Of a stretch of DNA of 64,000 nucleotides, positions 52,710 to 62,104 are shown one piece after another. The translations under genes were made by a program, and so were the position numbers. This DNA comes from Bacteroidota bacterium (lineage in GTDB: Bacteria; Bacteroidota; Rhodothermia; Rhodothermales; UBA10348): the NCBI GenBank assembly GCA_022567305.1, contig JADFHF010000012.1, positions 1 through 64,000 of the forward strand, given 5' to 3'. The notes below the pieces were generated by a model. It had not been told where the DNA came from and made no database searches. It worked only from the letters and a program-made list of their open reading frames with translations. Every line of letters begins with the position of its first letter. Positions within the stretch are counted from its first letter, which is position 1.

Positions 52710-55655
52710 ATGATCGGCCAAACCATTTCTCACTACCGGATCGAAGAGCAGCTCGGCGAGGGCGGGATGGGGATCGTGTATCGAGCCGTAGATACCAAAC
52801 TCGATCGAGACGTAGCCCTCAAGTTTCTTCCACCACGCCTCTCGACTGATCCGGAAGCGAAAGCTCGATTTGTACAGGAAGCCAAGGCAGCCTCAGGCCT
52901 CGATCATCCCAATATCTGTACGATTTACGACATCGGTGAAGCTGATGATGGCGGTCTATTCATTGTGATGGCTTTTTACGAAGGCCAGACGCTCAAGTAC
53001 GAACTGCAGAGCGGAGCCATGGCGCCTGATCGCGCCGCTTCCATTGCCGCTCAAATCGCGGATGGTTTGAGAAAGGCGCACGGCGCCAACATGGTCCACC
53101 GAGACATCAAGCCGGCGAACATCATGGTCACGTCCGAAGGCCGGGTTAAGATTCTGGATTTTGGAGTAGCCAAGCTGGCGGGAGGAGCTGACCTTACGAA
53201 AGCAGGCTCGACGGTTGGAACCACAGCGTATATGAGCCCGGAGCAGGCTCGGGGAGAACTCGTCGACGCGAGGGCAGATTTATGGTCTCTAGGAGTTCTT
53301 CTCTACGAAATGCTCTCGGGTGAAAAGCCGTTTGGAGGCGAGTATGATCAGGCTGTGTTCTATTCCGTACTCAATGAGAATCCCAAACCACTGCCTGGTG
53401 TCGTACCAGGAGAGCTGGCCAAAGTCGTCGAGAAACTGCTTGAAAAGTCGCCCGACGACCGATTTCAATCTGCAAATGAGGTGCTGACCGCGCTTGAACC
53501 TTGGGCTGATTCTCGAATACGAACGGCTGTACATCAAACGACCGTCACAGCACCGCCGCTTATTCCGAATCGCCTGGCAGCGTTGGCAGGAGGAATATTG
53601 CTGATCGCGGTGCTGATATGGCTCTTCGTTCCGATGGGTGGGCAGGTGGCCGCCCCTGAGGATGAATTTGACCGCATTGCGGTTCTGCCTTTCAAGGTCC
53701 AGGGTGACGAAAGCCTTGCCTATCTCCGTGACGGCATGGTGACCATCTTAAGCGGTATGCTGGACGGAGCTGGACCCATTCGAAGCATTGATGCGAATCG
53801 GGTAACCGGCTACGTGGAGCGCCATCCTGATTTCGTAATCGATCCAGAAGGAGGCCAGACGATCGCAGCAGAGCTGGGCGCCACCCGATACGTGATTGGA
53901 ACCGTGGTGCAGGCGGGATCGGAAAGGCAACTCGAAGCCACGCTCTACGATGCCAATGGTGCCAGTCTGGCAATCGCGCAGTCCATGTTCACCGGGGACA
54001 ATACGTTCATGCCTGCGGTCGACGCATTGGCGCGCCAGCTCATTGGTAGCCAATTGGAAAATCCAGACACCCAGCTGCCGACGCTGGCTTCTGAAACAAC
54101 CAATTCAGTATCCGCGCTGAAAAGCTACCTTCTTGCAGAGCAGGCGCTCCGGAACGGCGACTGGGATTTAGCGATCGACCTGTCGCTTGCCGCCACCCGG
54201 GAGGATTCCACATTCGCCCTCGCCTGGTTCGCACTCTCCGAAGCCTATGGTTGGGTGTCTGATTTCGATGCTGGGAGAGAGGCAATGTTTGAAGCATACA
54301 AATACGTGGACCGCCTCGAAGGCAGTCTGCGCTTGCTCATCGAAGGTACATACGCCTTCGAGGCAGCGAAACCACATGACGCCGAGCGAATATTCAGGCG
54401 GATGGTCCGTGAGTATCCAAACGATGTGCGCGCTATCGCTGGGTTGGCGGAGCTGCTTTTCCACTTCAATCCATGGTTTGTCCGTGAAGGGGATCCACTT
54501 CGAGAATCATGGGACCTTTTCAATCAGGTTATCGAACTGGATCCGACCAATCAAGAATATCGGGAGCATCTCGCGCAGCTCGCGGTCAGATATGGGGGAG
54601 CTGTCCAACTGGACTCGCTCATTGCTCGCGTTCAAGGGGACAAATCGTACTACGCGAACCGCCTGGAATTCCTAACCGAAAACAGACAGGACGCCAAAGC
54701 GTTTCTGGCGAATGGTCCAGATTGGACGACTGTGCGTGTTTATGCTTGGTATGCTTATTTTGACGACAACTTCGCCGTAGCGACTGAACTATACGACTAC
54801 CTGCTGGAGAATCGATTCGATTTCTCCACCGTCTTCATGACGCTCCCGACACTTATCCCATTTAACCGCGCATCAGCAGGGCGGATCAAGACCCGAAATA
54901 GCTATTATGAAGAGTTTCGATCACCTGAATTGCAGGCCCATGAGCTCGCAAGCCGTGTTTTTGATGCCATACTACCGGGCTTCGAATGCTGTGCCGATGA
55001 TTTGGAAGTATTGGAAGCTGATCTAAAGCGATTTGATGCTGCTGAGTTAGACACTTCTTCCTTGGAGTTCTTTGCTTGGCACGACGCAGCAAGGGATTAC
55101 CTGCTCGGTCTTATCAGTTGGAAGAAGGGTGACGATGCCGCATTGCAGACGTATGCAGATCGTTTCGACACGGCGTGGTCAGGCGAGGGCCCGATTGTAG
55201 CCTCGTTCGGGCACGAACTTCGGGGTCTTGTCGCTTGGCGAAAAGGTGATCTAAAAGGAGCGCTCGGACACTTTGAGGGTGTATTAGGGGATTTCAACTG
55301 GCTTCAGATGGTCAATACGCTTCCAGGGCGAGCGACCCACTTCTGGTTTACCGCCGAGATCATGATCGAGTTGGGTCGATACGAGGACGCGATAAGGTAT
55401 TTGGATTATACCTATCGATTTTTCTCTTATGCACAGTGGCGCGGTCCAAGCGTCATCCGGCAAGGAGAAATCTACGAATTGATGGGAGACCTTGAAGCGG
55501 CGATCGAGCGCTACGAACGAATCCAAAAAATCTGGTCTGGTGCTGACGAAGAGTTGCAGCCGCAACTTGTCCAGGCTCGCGCTCGAAGGGATGAGCTACT
55601 AATACGACTTGGCCGCGAGTCGGCCGACTTACCGGTACCCGGACCTAGCAACTGA
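52710..55655 (+). CDS. Membrane Ser/Thr protein kinase with TolB-like and TPR-like sensor
   Basis: This 981-residue protein has the kinase domain at residues 9-270: the glycine loop GEGGMGIVYRA, Lys38 in VALKFLPP, HRDIKPANIM at about 130-139, DFGVAK and SPEQARG. A transmembrane helix follows at about 287-307 (LAALAGGILLIAVLIWLF). Then come a TolB/FlgO-like beta domain (FDRIAVLPFKVQGDESLAYL) and a helical, TPR-like region to the end. The catalytic part is cytoplasmic and the sensor outside. It probably phosphorylates a regulator of the envelope or metabolism. No phosphatase is adjacent. Confidence 0.9.
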   Translation: MIGQTISHYRIEEQLGEGGMGIVYRAVDTKLDRDVALKFLPPRLSTDPEAKARFVQEAKAASGLDHPNICTIYDIGEADDGGLFIVMAFYEGQTLKYELQSGAMAPDRAASIAAQIADGLRKAHGANMVHRDIKPANIMVTSEGRVKILDFGVAKLAGGADLTKAGSTVGTTAYMSPEQARGELVDARADLWSLGVLLYEMLSGEKPFGGEYDQAVFYSVLNENPKPLPGVVPGELAKVVEKLLEKSPDDRFQSANEVLTALEPWADSRIRTAVHQTTVTAPPLIPNRLAALAGGILLIAVLIWLFVPMGGQVAAPEDEFDRIAVLPFKVQGDESLAYLRDGMVTILSGMLDGAGPIRSIDANRVTGYVERHPDFVIDPEGGQTIAAELGATRYVIGTVVQAGSERQLEATLYDANGASLAIAQSMFTGDNTFMPAVDALARQLIGSQLENPDTQLPTLASETTNSVSALKSYLLAEQALRNGDWDLAIDLSLAATREDSTFALAWFALSEAYGWVSDFDAGREAMFEAYKYVDRLEGSLRLLIEGTYAFEAAKPHDAERIFRRMVREYPNDVRAIAGLAELLFHFNPWFVREGDPLRESWDLFNQVIELDPTNQEYREHLAQLAVRYGGAVQLDSLIARVQGDKSYYANRLEFLTENRQDAKAFLANGPDWTTVRVYAWYAYFDDNFAVATELYDYLLENRFDFSTVFMTLPTLIPFNRASAGRIKTRNSYYEEFRSPELQAHELASRVFDAILPGFECCADDLEVLEADLKRFDAAELDTSSLEFFAWHDAARDYLLGLISWKKGDDAALQTYADRFDTAWSGEGPIVASFGHELRGLVAWRKGDLKGALGHFEGVLGDFNWLQMVNTLPGRATHFWFTAEIMIELGRYEDAIRYLDYTYRFFSYAQWRGPSVIRQGEIYELMGDLEAAIERYERIQKIWSGADEELQPQLVQARARRDELLIRLGRESADLPVPGPSN

Positions 55656-56681
55656 CTATTGACCCATCCCCACGATGTCCTCAACTACATCGTGAAGCGC
55701 ATCCCAGATCTCGTCGTCGTAGTGGTTCCAGTAGTTGCCATTTCTGGAACCATTTCTGGAACCATGGCCATGACGATCGCGGAGCAGATCTCGCATATCG
55801 ATATCGTCCAGGTCCATGCTCTTTAGGTCATCGACAAAGAGTCTGTTCACCCGAAGGATTTTCATGGCGACGAGTCTGTCCGGCGTGAAATTCGAAAGCC
55901 CCAGCCGCTCCATCTTGTCGCGGTAGCGCACATCGATATCGTATATCCGCAGTCTCAGCGCCCGGTCAGGCGTCAGCGAATCAAACCCCAGCTCTTTCAT
56001 TTCGCGCATAAAGCGGGCGTTGATCCTGTGGATGCGAAAAGAAATCAATTCGTCTGCTGTCAAATCCGGAAATCCGAGTTCCTCCATTTCGTCAATGAAG
56101 TCGGTGTCTACTCCATGAATCCTGAACGAGAGCAATTCATCGGCATCTAGGTCGGCGAATCCGAGTTCGGCCATTTCTCGAATAAAAGACGGTTTCACGC
56201 CATGAATTCTGAAAGACACGGCTTCGTCGGCGTCAAGCTCGAATCCCAGAGATTCCATTTCGGCCAGAAAATACCCATTCACGCCATGGATCTTGAAAGA
56301 GACCAGATCATCCCCCGAGAGATATCCAAGGTCCAACCCGCGCATCTCTTCTACGTATCGGGGCGAAACACCATGAATCCGGAAGGAAATCAAATCGTCC
56401 GCCGATAGACGACCCATCTCCAGTTCACTCATCTTCTCGATAAACCGCGCGGTAACGCCGTGAATACGAAAGGAAATGAGCTCATCCGCATCCAGATTGT
56501 CGTAACCGAGCTCTGACATCGACCGCACGAACGAATCGGTAACGCCGTGAATCCTGAAGGCTCGACGTTCATACCTGGTTTCTGCAATCGATTCCGCGGT
56601 TTGCGCAGAAACTGAAGCTGGCAAGAACGAAACAGAAAGGACTAAACACGCGGTCGCGAATAAGACAAATCGGGATTTCAT
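55656..56681 (-). CDS. Exported protein of nine 29-residue FRIHGV repeats
   Basis: From the ATG at 56681 (MKSRFVLFATACLVLSVS signal) the protein has 341 residues. Nine tandem repeats of about 29 residues (one of 28) each read SFRIHGV then xxxFIxEMxELGF then LxADELI. The later three diverge (RLRIYDI, AMKILRV). A Gly/Asn/Arg-rich and acidic tail follows. The same repeat occurs at the C-terminus of some BlaR1/M56-type membrane peptidases and in other unnamed proteins. It lies convergent to the kinase gene; the two stops are one base apart. Function unknown. Confidence 0.8.
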   Translation of the reverse strand: MKSRFVLFATACLVLSVSFLPASVSAQTAESIAETRYERRAFRIHGVTDSFVRSMSELGYDNLDADELISFRIHGVTARFIEKMSELEMGRLSADDLISFRIHGVSPRYVEEMRGLDLGYLSGDDLVSFKIHGVNGYFLAEMESLGFELDADEAVSFRIHGVKPSFIREMAELGFADLDADELLSFRIHGVDTDFIDEMEELGFPDLTADELISFRIHRINARFMREMKELGFDSLTPDRALRLRIYDIDVRYRDKMERLGLSNFTPDRLVAMKILRVNRLFVDDLKSMDLDDIDMRDLLRDRHGHGSRNGSRNGNYWNHYDDEIWDALHDVVEDIVGMGQ

Positions 56682-56921
56682 GACTGGTATCGTACGTAGT
56701 TTCAATATGTGCTAGATTTCTAGCATAACGGATGGATGTGGAAATGGTTACATCCGATGGTTGGACAATCTATAATTACGCTTGGTTGGCTGACAACGAC
56801 ATGCTAGACGAAGAACGGCAATCGTATTTGTTTGCCGATGTTGTGTTCAACTGAATCGAGGACCCGAAAGAAAGGGGCTAGGACACACGAATAACTCTAT
56901 ATCGCGATCAGCGGGATTTGC

Positions 56922-57278
56922 TTACGCTCGCCCAAGTGCGCGCTTCCACCATTTCTTGCTGTTCGCGCGAGCGATCGCTTCGTCTCGTCTGGCCTTTTCT
57001 GCCGCAGCTTCCGTTTCTTCCAATTCGGCAATTTCTTTCAGGCGAATGGTTCCGGTCTCTTGAATTTCGGAGATGCTTACTCCTGGATCGCCATTCGGCT
57101 TGGAGACGAGTACATGGCCTTTCTCCTGGAGCTGCATAGCCATGGCCCAGACATGATCGTTCATGAATCCGGGAATCTTGGCGCTTCCGTGTGTTCTTGT
57201 TTTTGGATGGGCCGTTGCAGATGCCGCATATTCTAAAATTGCTTTCTCAAGAACTGTCTGGTAATCCAACGAAGTCAC
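56922..57278 (-). CDS. Hypothetical helical protein
   Basis: This 118-residue protein has no recognised family. The first half has mixed composition; the second half is a long charged helix with coiled-coil-like repeats (KEIAELEETEAAAEKARRDE) ending in basic and aromatic residues (KKWWKRALGRA). No signal peptide. It stands alone between longer gaps. Confidence 0.5.
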   Translation of the reverse strand: MTSLDYQTVLEKAILEYAASATAHPKTRTHGSAKIPGFMNDHVWAMAMQLQEKGHVLVSKPNGDPGVSISEIQETGTIRLKEIAELEETEAAAEKARRDEAIARANSKKWWKRALGRA

Positions 57279-57598
57279 CTGATTGTCTGCGTGAAAGCCG
57301 TGTGCTACGGCGATGCATGATCAGAGTTACAGGGAAAATGAGAATGTAAGTTTCTCCCTTTTACAGACGCGGTGGTACATAGAGGAACCGACCTAAACGA
57401 TTCTCTTCACCAGGGCTAATCGCATCGAGCCGGTAGACCACCCATACCCACTTGCCGAGGAGGTCTTGCTCTAACCCGTTGATGTGCTTACCCTTGAGTG
57501 AGAACAGTCTGTAGAAATAGAAGCCCACACCGAATAAGCTGCCTGTTTCAGGCTCAGACGACGTGCTTATTGCCCACGACGCACCATTTAGAGGACCA
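57279..57598. other. Intergenic region, no gene seen
   Basis: No supported frame on either strand. A GTG at 57563 would extend the next gene but gives an unlikely N-terminus. No strong repeat or terminator is seen. Confidence 0.5.
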
Positions 57599-58531
57599 AT
57601 GAGACCCGATAAAAAAATCCAGTTCCAGCTTTTTTACATCATGTTATTCGCTGTCTCAACAGGGACGGTATTCGCTCAGCAAAACTTCGACGACGTTGAA
57701 ATTCAGGCCATTCCGGTCGCGGACGGAATTTATATGCTCACCGGTTCTGGAGGAAACCTCGGCCTTTCAGTTGGAGATGAAGGTGCGTTCCTGATAGACG
57801 ATCAGTTCGCGCCGTTAACCGAGAAAATTTTATTAGCGATCAAAGAACAAACTGACCACCAAGTTCAGTTCGTAGTCAATACACATTGGCACGGCGATCA
57901 TACCGGAGGGAATGAAAGTATGGGCGAGGCTGGTGCCATAATCGTGGCCCACGAAAACGTGCGGAAGCAGATGACCGTCGATCATTTCCTGGCCGCGTTC
58001 AACAGTACAACACCGGCGTCACCTGAAAGCGCACTACCAGTCGTCACATTTACGGAATCGGTAACGTTTCACTGGAATGGGGACGAAATTCGAGTTTTTC
58101 ATGTAGATCCGGCGCACACGGACGGCGATTCGGTCATTCACTTCAAGAGATCGAACGTGATTCATGCAGGGGATGTCTTTTTCAACGGGATGTATCCATT
58201 TTTCGACACATCGACCGGTGGATCGCTTGGCGGAATGATGGCGGCGACAGCCCGGATACTCGAGCACACGAACGATGAAACGAAGATTATCCCGGGCCAC
58301 GGTGCGCTTGCAGGTAGGATGGAGTTAGAGCAGTATTACGAAATGCTCGTTACCGCGCGCGATCTGATTAAGGAGCATGTGGACGCTGGGAAATCCCGCG
58401 ATGAGGTCATCGCAGCAAAGCCGACCGAGACCTTGGATGCCACGTGGGGAGGAGGCTTTCTCCCGCCAGACATGTGGGTTGGCATCGTCTATGACGGAAT
58501 GCAACTCTTTTCGACCGGGGTCGGAGAGTAG
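57599..58531 (+). CDS. Exported MBL-fold metallo-hydrolase
   Basis: From the ATG at 57599 (MRPDKKIQFQLFYIMLFAV) the protein has 310 residues and a signal peptide ending at about AQQ. The metal motif is THWHGDHTGG, followed by HAGDVFFNGMYPFFD and IIPGHGALAGRMEL. This resembles B3-type or related periplasmic metallo-hydrolases of the glyoxalase II/beta-lactamase superfamily, but the substrate cannot be told. A GAGG Shine-Dalgarno lies 5-8 bases before the ATG. A long helical C-terminal part follows the domain. Confidence 0.88.
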   Translation: MRPDKKIQFQLFYIMLFAVSTGTVFAQQNFDDVEIQAIPVADGIYMLTGSGGNLGLSVGDEGAFLIDDQFAPLTEKILLAIKEQTDHQVQFVVNTHWHGDHTGGNESMGEAGAIIVAHENVRKQMTVDHFLAAFNSTTPASPESALPVVTFTESVTFHWNGDEIRVFHVDPAHTDGDSVIHFKRSNVIHAGDVFFNGMYPFFDTSTGGSLGGMMAATARILEHTNDETKIIPGHGALAGRMELEQYYEMLVTARDLIKEHVDAGKSRDEVIAAKPTETLDATWGGGFLPPDMWVGIVYDGMQLFSTGVGE

Positions 58532-58610
58532 CAACGCAGGTGTTTTTATCTCTTTAATCGGTCTGTTAGTGATGGACGAGCGTCTCGTTCGCATCAGCAC
58601 CCCTTGATCC

Positions 58611-58671
58611 TAGATCAAGTGTCCGCTGTGGAGAAGTCGGTCCAGGATGGCGTCAGCGATCGTCGCTTTGC
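58611..58671 (-). mobile_element. IS21-type istB remnant (C-terminal tail)
   Basis: On the minus strand the frame ends at a TAG (58611-58613) and reads ATIADAILDRLLHSGHLI before it, the usual C-terminal tail of IS21 IstB ATPases. The rest of the gene is gone, and the sequence upstream (58672-58800) no longer codes. It marks an old insertion between the MBL and YceI genes. Confidence 0.6.
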
Positions 58672-58804
58672 TGCGGCGGCGGCTTTCCTATTCTACGCTC
58701 AAGTACGAACCCTTCTCGGGGTAAGGCTCCCGGTAATGTCTACTTGTCGGGAGTCATTTTGGGTATGATGGTCGCGTTAATCACCTTGTTAACAGATGCC
58801 TCGT

Positions 58805-59449
58805 TCATTCCTGCTTCGTCAATTCCAGACTCAGCGTAATGGTAATGTCTCGTCCGGCGATAAGCCCTCCCACTTCGGTTAGACGATCAAAATTCAGGTG
58901 ATAATCAAACCGATCTAATACGGCACTTAGTTCGAATCCCGCCCTTTTACCTCCTTGTGTTTCAATGGCACCCAGGAAGGTCCCTTCCAATACGAACTCC
59001 TTTGTCACATCCTTAATCGTCAAATCTCCCACAAGCTCGAATTCATCTCCATCTACGTTTCGAATCTCTTTACTCGTAAATGTTATCTGCGGATACGTTA
59101 CAGCATCAAAAAAGTCAGATGAACGAAGATGATTGTCTCTGCGCTCCACTCCGGTTTCAAGACTTTCAACTTCAATAGTTGCCGACACTTCCAACGTGTT
59201 TAAATCCGACTCGTCAAACTCAATCGTAGCGCTGAACGTCTTGAAGTCGCCGCGCACTTTGAACATTCCCATGTGCCGGGCGCTAAAGCCGACTTCCGAA
59301 TGATTATAATCAACCGACCACGACGCTCTGTCGTCTGACATGTTGATGGCGGGAGAGGATTCTGATTTCTCAATGGATTGGAATCTGAAGCCGGATAAAA
59401 GGACGATTAGTGCGGCTAAACCAATAATTTTTAAATGGTTACTCATCAT
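58805..59449 (-). CDS. YceI-family exported lipid/isoprenoid-binding protein
   Basis: This 214-residue protein begins with a signal-like helix (LKIIGLAALIVLLSGF). The YceI beta-barrel follows, starting WSVDYNHSEVGFSARHMGMF, with FDESDLNTLEVSATIEV and HLRSSDFFDAVTYPQITF in the middle and the closing strand FDRLTEVGGLIAGRDITITL. YceI proteins bind polyisoprenoids and are often periplasmic. The start is at the first of two adjacent ATGs. Confidence 0.93.
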   Translation of the reverse strand: MMSNHLKIIGLAALIVLLSGFRFQSIEKSESSPAINMSDDRASWSVDYNHSEVGFSARHMGMFKVRGDFKTFSATIEFDESDLNTLEVSATIEVESLETGVERRDNHLRSSDFFDAVTYPQITFTSKEIRNVDGDEFELVGDLTIKDVTKEFVLEGTFLGAIETQGGKRAGFELSAVLDRFDYHLNFDRLTEVGGLIAGRDITITLSLELTKQE

Positions 59450-59918
59450 GGCAATTGAAGTGTTGTTGTGACCAATGTTTAGGCGTTCGAAAGCTGCTAG
59501 CAGCGCGACGACGGAAGGTACGATCTATGTCAACTTCGACGCGTGTTCGTTACCACCAGTTTGATGCTCGTAATACGCTGCTACGACTTGATCGACCACC
59601 TCGGTAGGGATATTTCGTTGTTGGATGGTACTCTCGATTAAAACCCCCTCACCCACCGGACATCAGCTGAGCGAGGTGTGTCTTAGGAGGCTTTCCAGTG
59701 AACTTAGTGGCGATCGCATTAGCGCCGTATAATGTAGAAATACACAAATCAACTCGATTCTAAGAGTGATGGTTGTTCCACGAGGCTCCGAACCACATCG
59801 TGACATCGGGACTTTCTGGTTCTACCGTAGTGGGTAATCAAGTAACGCGACTGGCGGACGCACCCAGTGTTCGTCGATTATCGACCACAGGTTACATGTT
59901 CAAAGCAGTAGGGCAGTC
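59450..59918. other. Intergenic region, no convincing gene
   Basis: A 40-codon open stretch on the minus strand ends near 59525 (…PTEVVDQVVAAYYEH…), but no start, Shine-Dalgarno or known family supports it; it may be a gene remnant. I see no repeat or strong hairpin. Confidence 0.4.
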
Positions 59919-60167
59919 ATGAGTGGAGGCATGTGTTACAGTTTCGACGATCTGTTCCGCGCTGTAAAGCGTCGTGATATGACCGAGTCCGAGGCACGTC
60001 AGTTCAGGAATATGACTCAAGACGAGAAGAACAGAATGGTGAAACAATTGGTCAATCAATCCGACGGTGCCTTCAAGTCCGAAGATCGCGTCGGGTCAGA
60101 TGGGCGGACATATACGGCATTCGAGGCCACACGTGATTTCGAGATGGAGCAACGCCGGCGCGTCTAG
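59919..60167 (+). CDS. Small hypothetical protein
   Basis: This 82-residue charged protein starts MSGGMCYSFDDLFRAVKRRD. It has no signal peptide or known motif. It ends with an acidic/basic helix (ATRDFEMEQRRRV). It stands alone between two non-coding stretches, with a weak Shine-Dalgarno. Confidence 0.4.
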   Translation: MSGGMCYSFDDLFRAVKRRDMTESEARQFRNMTQDEKNRMVKQLVNQSDGAFKSEDRVGSDGRTYTAFEATRDFEMEQRRRV

Positions 60168-60596
60168 GTATCAAGCCATATAAGCCGGTCAAGTGTTATG
60201 ATATCGCCGAACCCGACCACTGAGGATTAAGAATTGAAAAGTACAATCGGCAGGAAAATAGCCGCCGTGATGGCGACCTTGGCTCGGTCGGCTTCGTATT
60301 AATTGCAGATCCTCGAGCAGTTTCGGGCATTCGCCTACGAACTGCGGAAGCGAGAATCATCCGAGAAATATTCCGACAGAATCGAGAGAGTTGTCCCGAT
60401 GCTGAGGCTCGAGTGACGACAGGAAAGATAACGGAGGGGCACGTAGCGCCAGCTCTTTAGATCTTTCACCAGCTTTCCTGTCCGCTGATTCGAAACCCGC
60501 CTCCGGAGTTTCGTACCATTCCGCCGCCACCACTATGGACGCCCCTGTAAACCAATCCGGCACTGCCCGTGTCTATCGCGGCAAATCAGGTGCCTG
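60168..60596. other. Intergenic region upstream of the sigma operon
   Basis: No supported gene. A 68-codon minus-strand frame at 60357-60563 has no motif. The region should hold the promoter of the sigma/anti-sigma/HEAT operon, but I cannot point to a -35/-10 pair with confidence. Confidence 0.5.
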
Positions 60597-61169
60597 ATGT
60601 TCTCGATGACAGAACCCGTTCTTGCTGATGTGGCTACCGGCCACGCTCAGATTTCGTTTCGTGAAGTCGTAGAGACGCACAAGCGTTCTATCTACTTCCT
60701 CGCCCTCGATCTGACGGGAAATCATCACGATGCTGAAGATTTGTCGCAAGATGCGTTCATCAAAGCGCACCGAGGGCTGAAAAGCTTTCGCGGGGAGGCG
60801 CAGATGTACACCTGGCTTCGACGTATCACCGTGAATACCTATTTGAATAAGCGCCGCAAGAAGGCGATCTCGTTTATGAGGTTTTTCGGAGATGAAGACG
60901 AGCCCGAGCACACGCCGTCCGATGAGTTGGCACCTGATAGGTCGGCGGAGAGGGGGATTTTGCGGCAACACGTTGAGCGCGCGCTTGACACGCTTTCTCC
61001 TCGTGAGAAGAGTGCGTTTGTGCTTCGGCACTACCGTGATCTCTCCGTGAAGGAAGTGGCGTCTTCGATGGAAGTCGCCGACGGAACCGTAAAGAGCTTG
61101 CTCTTTCGTGCCACACAAAAACTGCAGAAGGAATTGGCCTATTTGCAGAACGAAATTGACAGAAGCTGA
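60597..61169 (+). CDS. ECF RNA polymerase sigma factor
   Basis: This 190-residue protein shows region 2 (FLALDLTGNHHDAEDLSQDA...YTWLRRITVNTYL) and region 4 (LDTLSPREKSAFVLRHYRDL, then VKEVASSMEVADGTVKSLLF, a helix-turn-helix). The start at 60597 has AGGTG four bases before; an ATG at 60606 is possible. It directs polymerase to a small regulon, and a zinc-binding anti-sigma factor follows 42 bases later. The operon then encodes a HEAT-repeat protein, probably the main target. Confidence 0.9.
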   Translation: MFSMTEPVLADVATGHAQISFREVVETHKRSIYFLALDLTGNHHDAEDLSQDAFIKAHRGLKSFRGEAQMYTWLRRITVNTYLNKRRKKAISFMRFFGDEDEPEHTPSDELAPDRSAERGILRQHVERALDTLSPREKSAFVLRHYRDLSVKEVASSMEVADGTVKSLLFRATQKLQKELAYLQNEIDRS

Positions 61170-61211
61170 TGGAGACCCTAACGGGTTCGACTCGTGAAAG
61201 TCCGCAATAAT

Positions 61212-62084
61212 ATGGTCTGTAAAAACTACATATCGCTGATTACTGAAGTGGCTTCCGGTGCAGCCGGAGAGGGAGACCGGCTCCACCTGGAAGAACACAC
61301 GTCGACCTGCGACAGCTGCGCCACCGAGTATGCTCGGTTGACTTCGCTATTGGCAATGGCTCGACTCGAACAGGCAGATCCGGGCGACGCCTATTGGCAG
61401 AGTTATTACGCAGGAATCATGGAGCGAATCGATGGCAAGCCGTCGCATCCACAAAATTCGGAGATGCAGCCCGCAGGGACTACCGGTGGCGAATTGCGTC
61501 AACGACTGGACCGCCTGACTGATCTGCTCGTCCCGCGTCACCGCTGGGCAACGAAGTTCGTAACGCAGTTGGCTTTGGCTGTTCTGCTCGTCGTTACCGG
61601 TGTCCTTCTGGGGCGCACTTTTCTGAGTCCGGCTGAGAACGATCGGATTCTGGCCGAAAACGAACGTCTTGGAGCTGACATACAGCAAGCAGCGCTTGAA
61701 ATGAGGGCGCATGCCTATTTGGACCGTTCGAAAACGCTTCTGCTGGCACTCGTCAATTTCGACGTGGAAGAAGATGATCCGAGTACGCTCAATTTCGGTC
61801 GGCGTCAGGCGATGGCCGGCGATCTGGTTCGTGAAGCCAGCTTTTTGCAGGAACGACTTTCGACCGCGGAGCATCAGCGCCTCCGGAGGCTCGTTGCCGA
61901 CCTCGAAGTCATTCTTATTCAGATCGCGAACATAGAATCGGCCTTCGATGTGCCCGAAATCGAAATCATACAAAGCGGAGTCAACCGCAAGGCCATCCTA
62001 TTTAAAATAGAAGTAGAAGAAATGCGGCGTGACCAAGTCGCAATGTCAGCCACGAGAAGCGCGACAGCGACTTCATCGGTCTGA
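61212..62084 (+). CDS. Anti-sigma factor, zinc-binding, single-pass
   Basis: The start at 61212 (MVCKNYISLI) is chosen because Cys3, His29, Cys33 and Cys36 then form the classic C...HxxxCxxC ZAS zinc finger; the GTG at 61194 lacks a well-placed Shine-Dalgarno. The protein has 290 residues, with a transmembrane helix at about residues 111-131 (QLALAVLLVVTGVLLG) and a periplasmic helical C-terminal part with Leu-rich heptads. It should bind and hold the preceding sigma factor until a signal arrives. Confidence 0.87.
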   Translation: MVCKNYISLITEVASGAAGEGDRLHLEEHTSTCDSCATEYARLTSLLAMARLEQADPGDAYWQSYYAGIMERIDGKPSHPQNSEMQPAGTTGGELRQRLDRLTDLLVPRHRWATKFVTQLALAVLLVVTGVLLGRTFLSPAENDRILAENERLGADIQQAALEMRAHAYLDRSKTLLLALVNFDVEEDDPSTLNFGRRQAMAGDLVREASFLQERLSTAEHQRLRRLVADLEVILIQIANIESAFDVPEIEIIQSGVNRKAILFKIEVEEMRRDQVAMSATRSATATSSV

Positions 62085-62104
62085 CCATAAACGAATCAAT
62101 AGAT

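Noticed and set aside
60357-60563. A 68-codon minus-strand frame before the sigma gene
   Set aside because: Composition and motifs look random and it has no start site.
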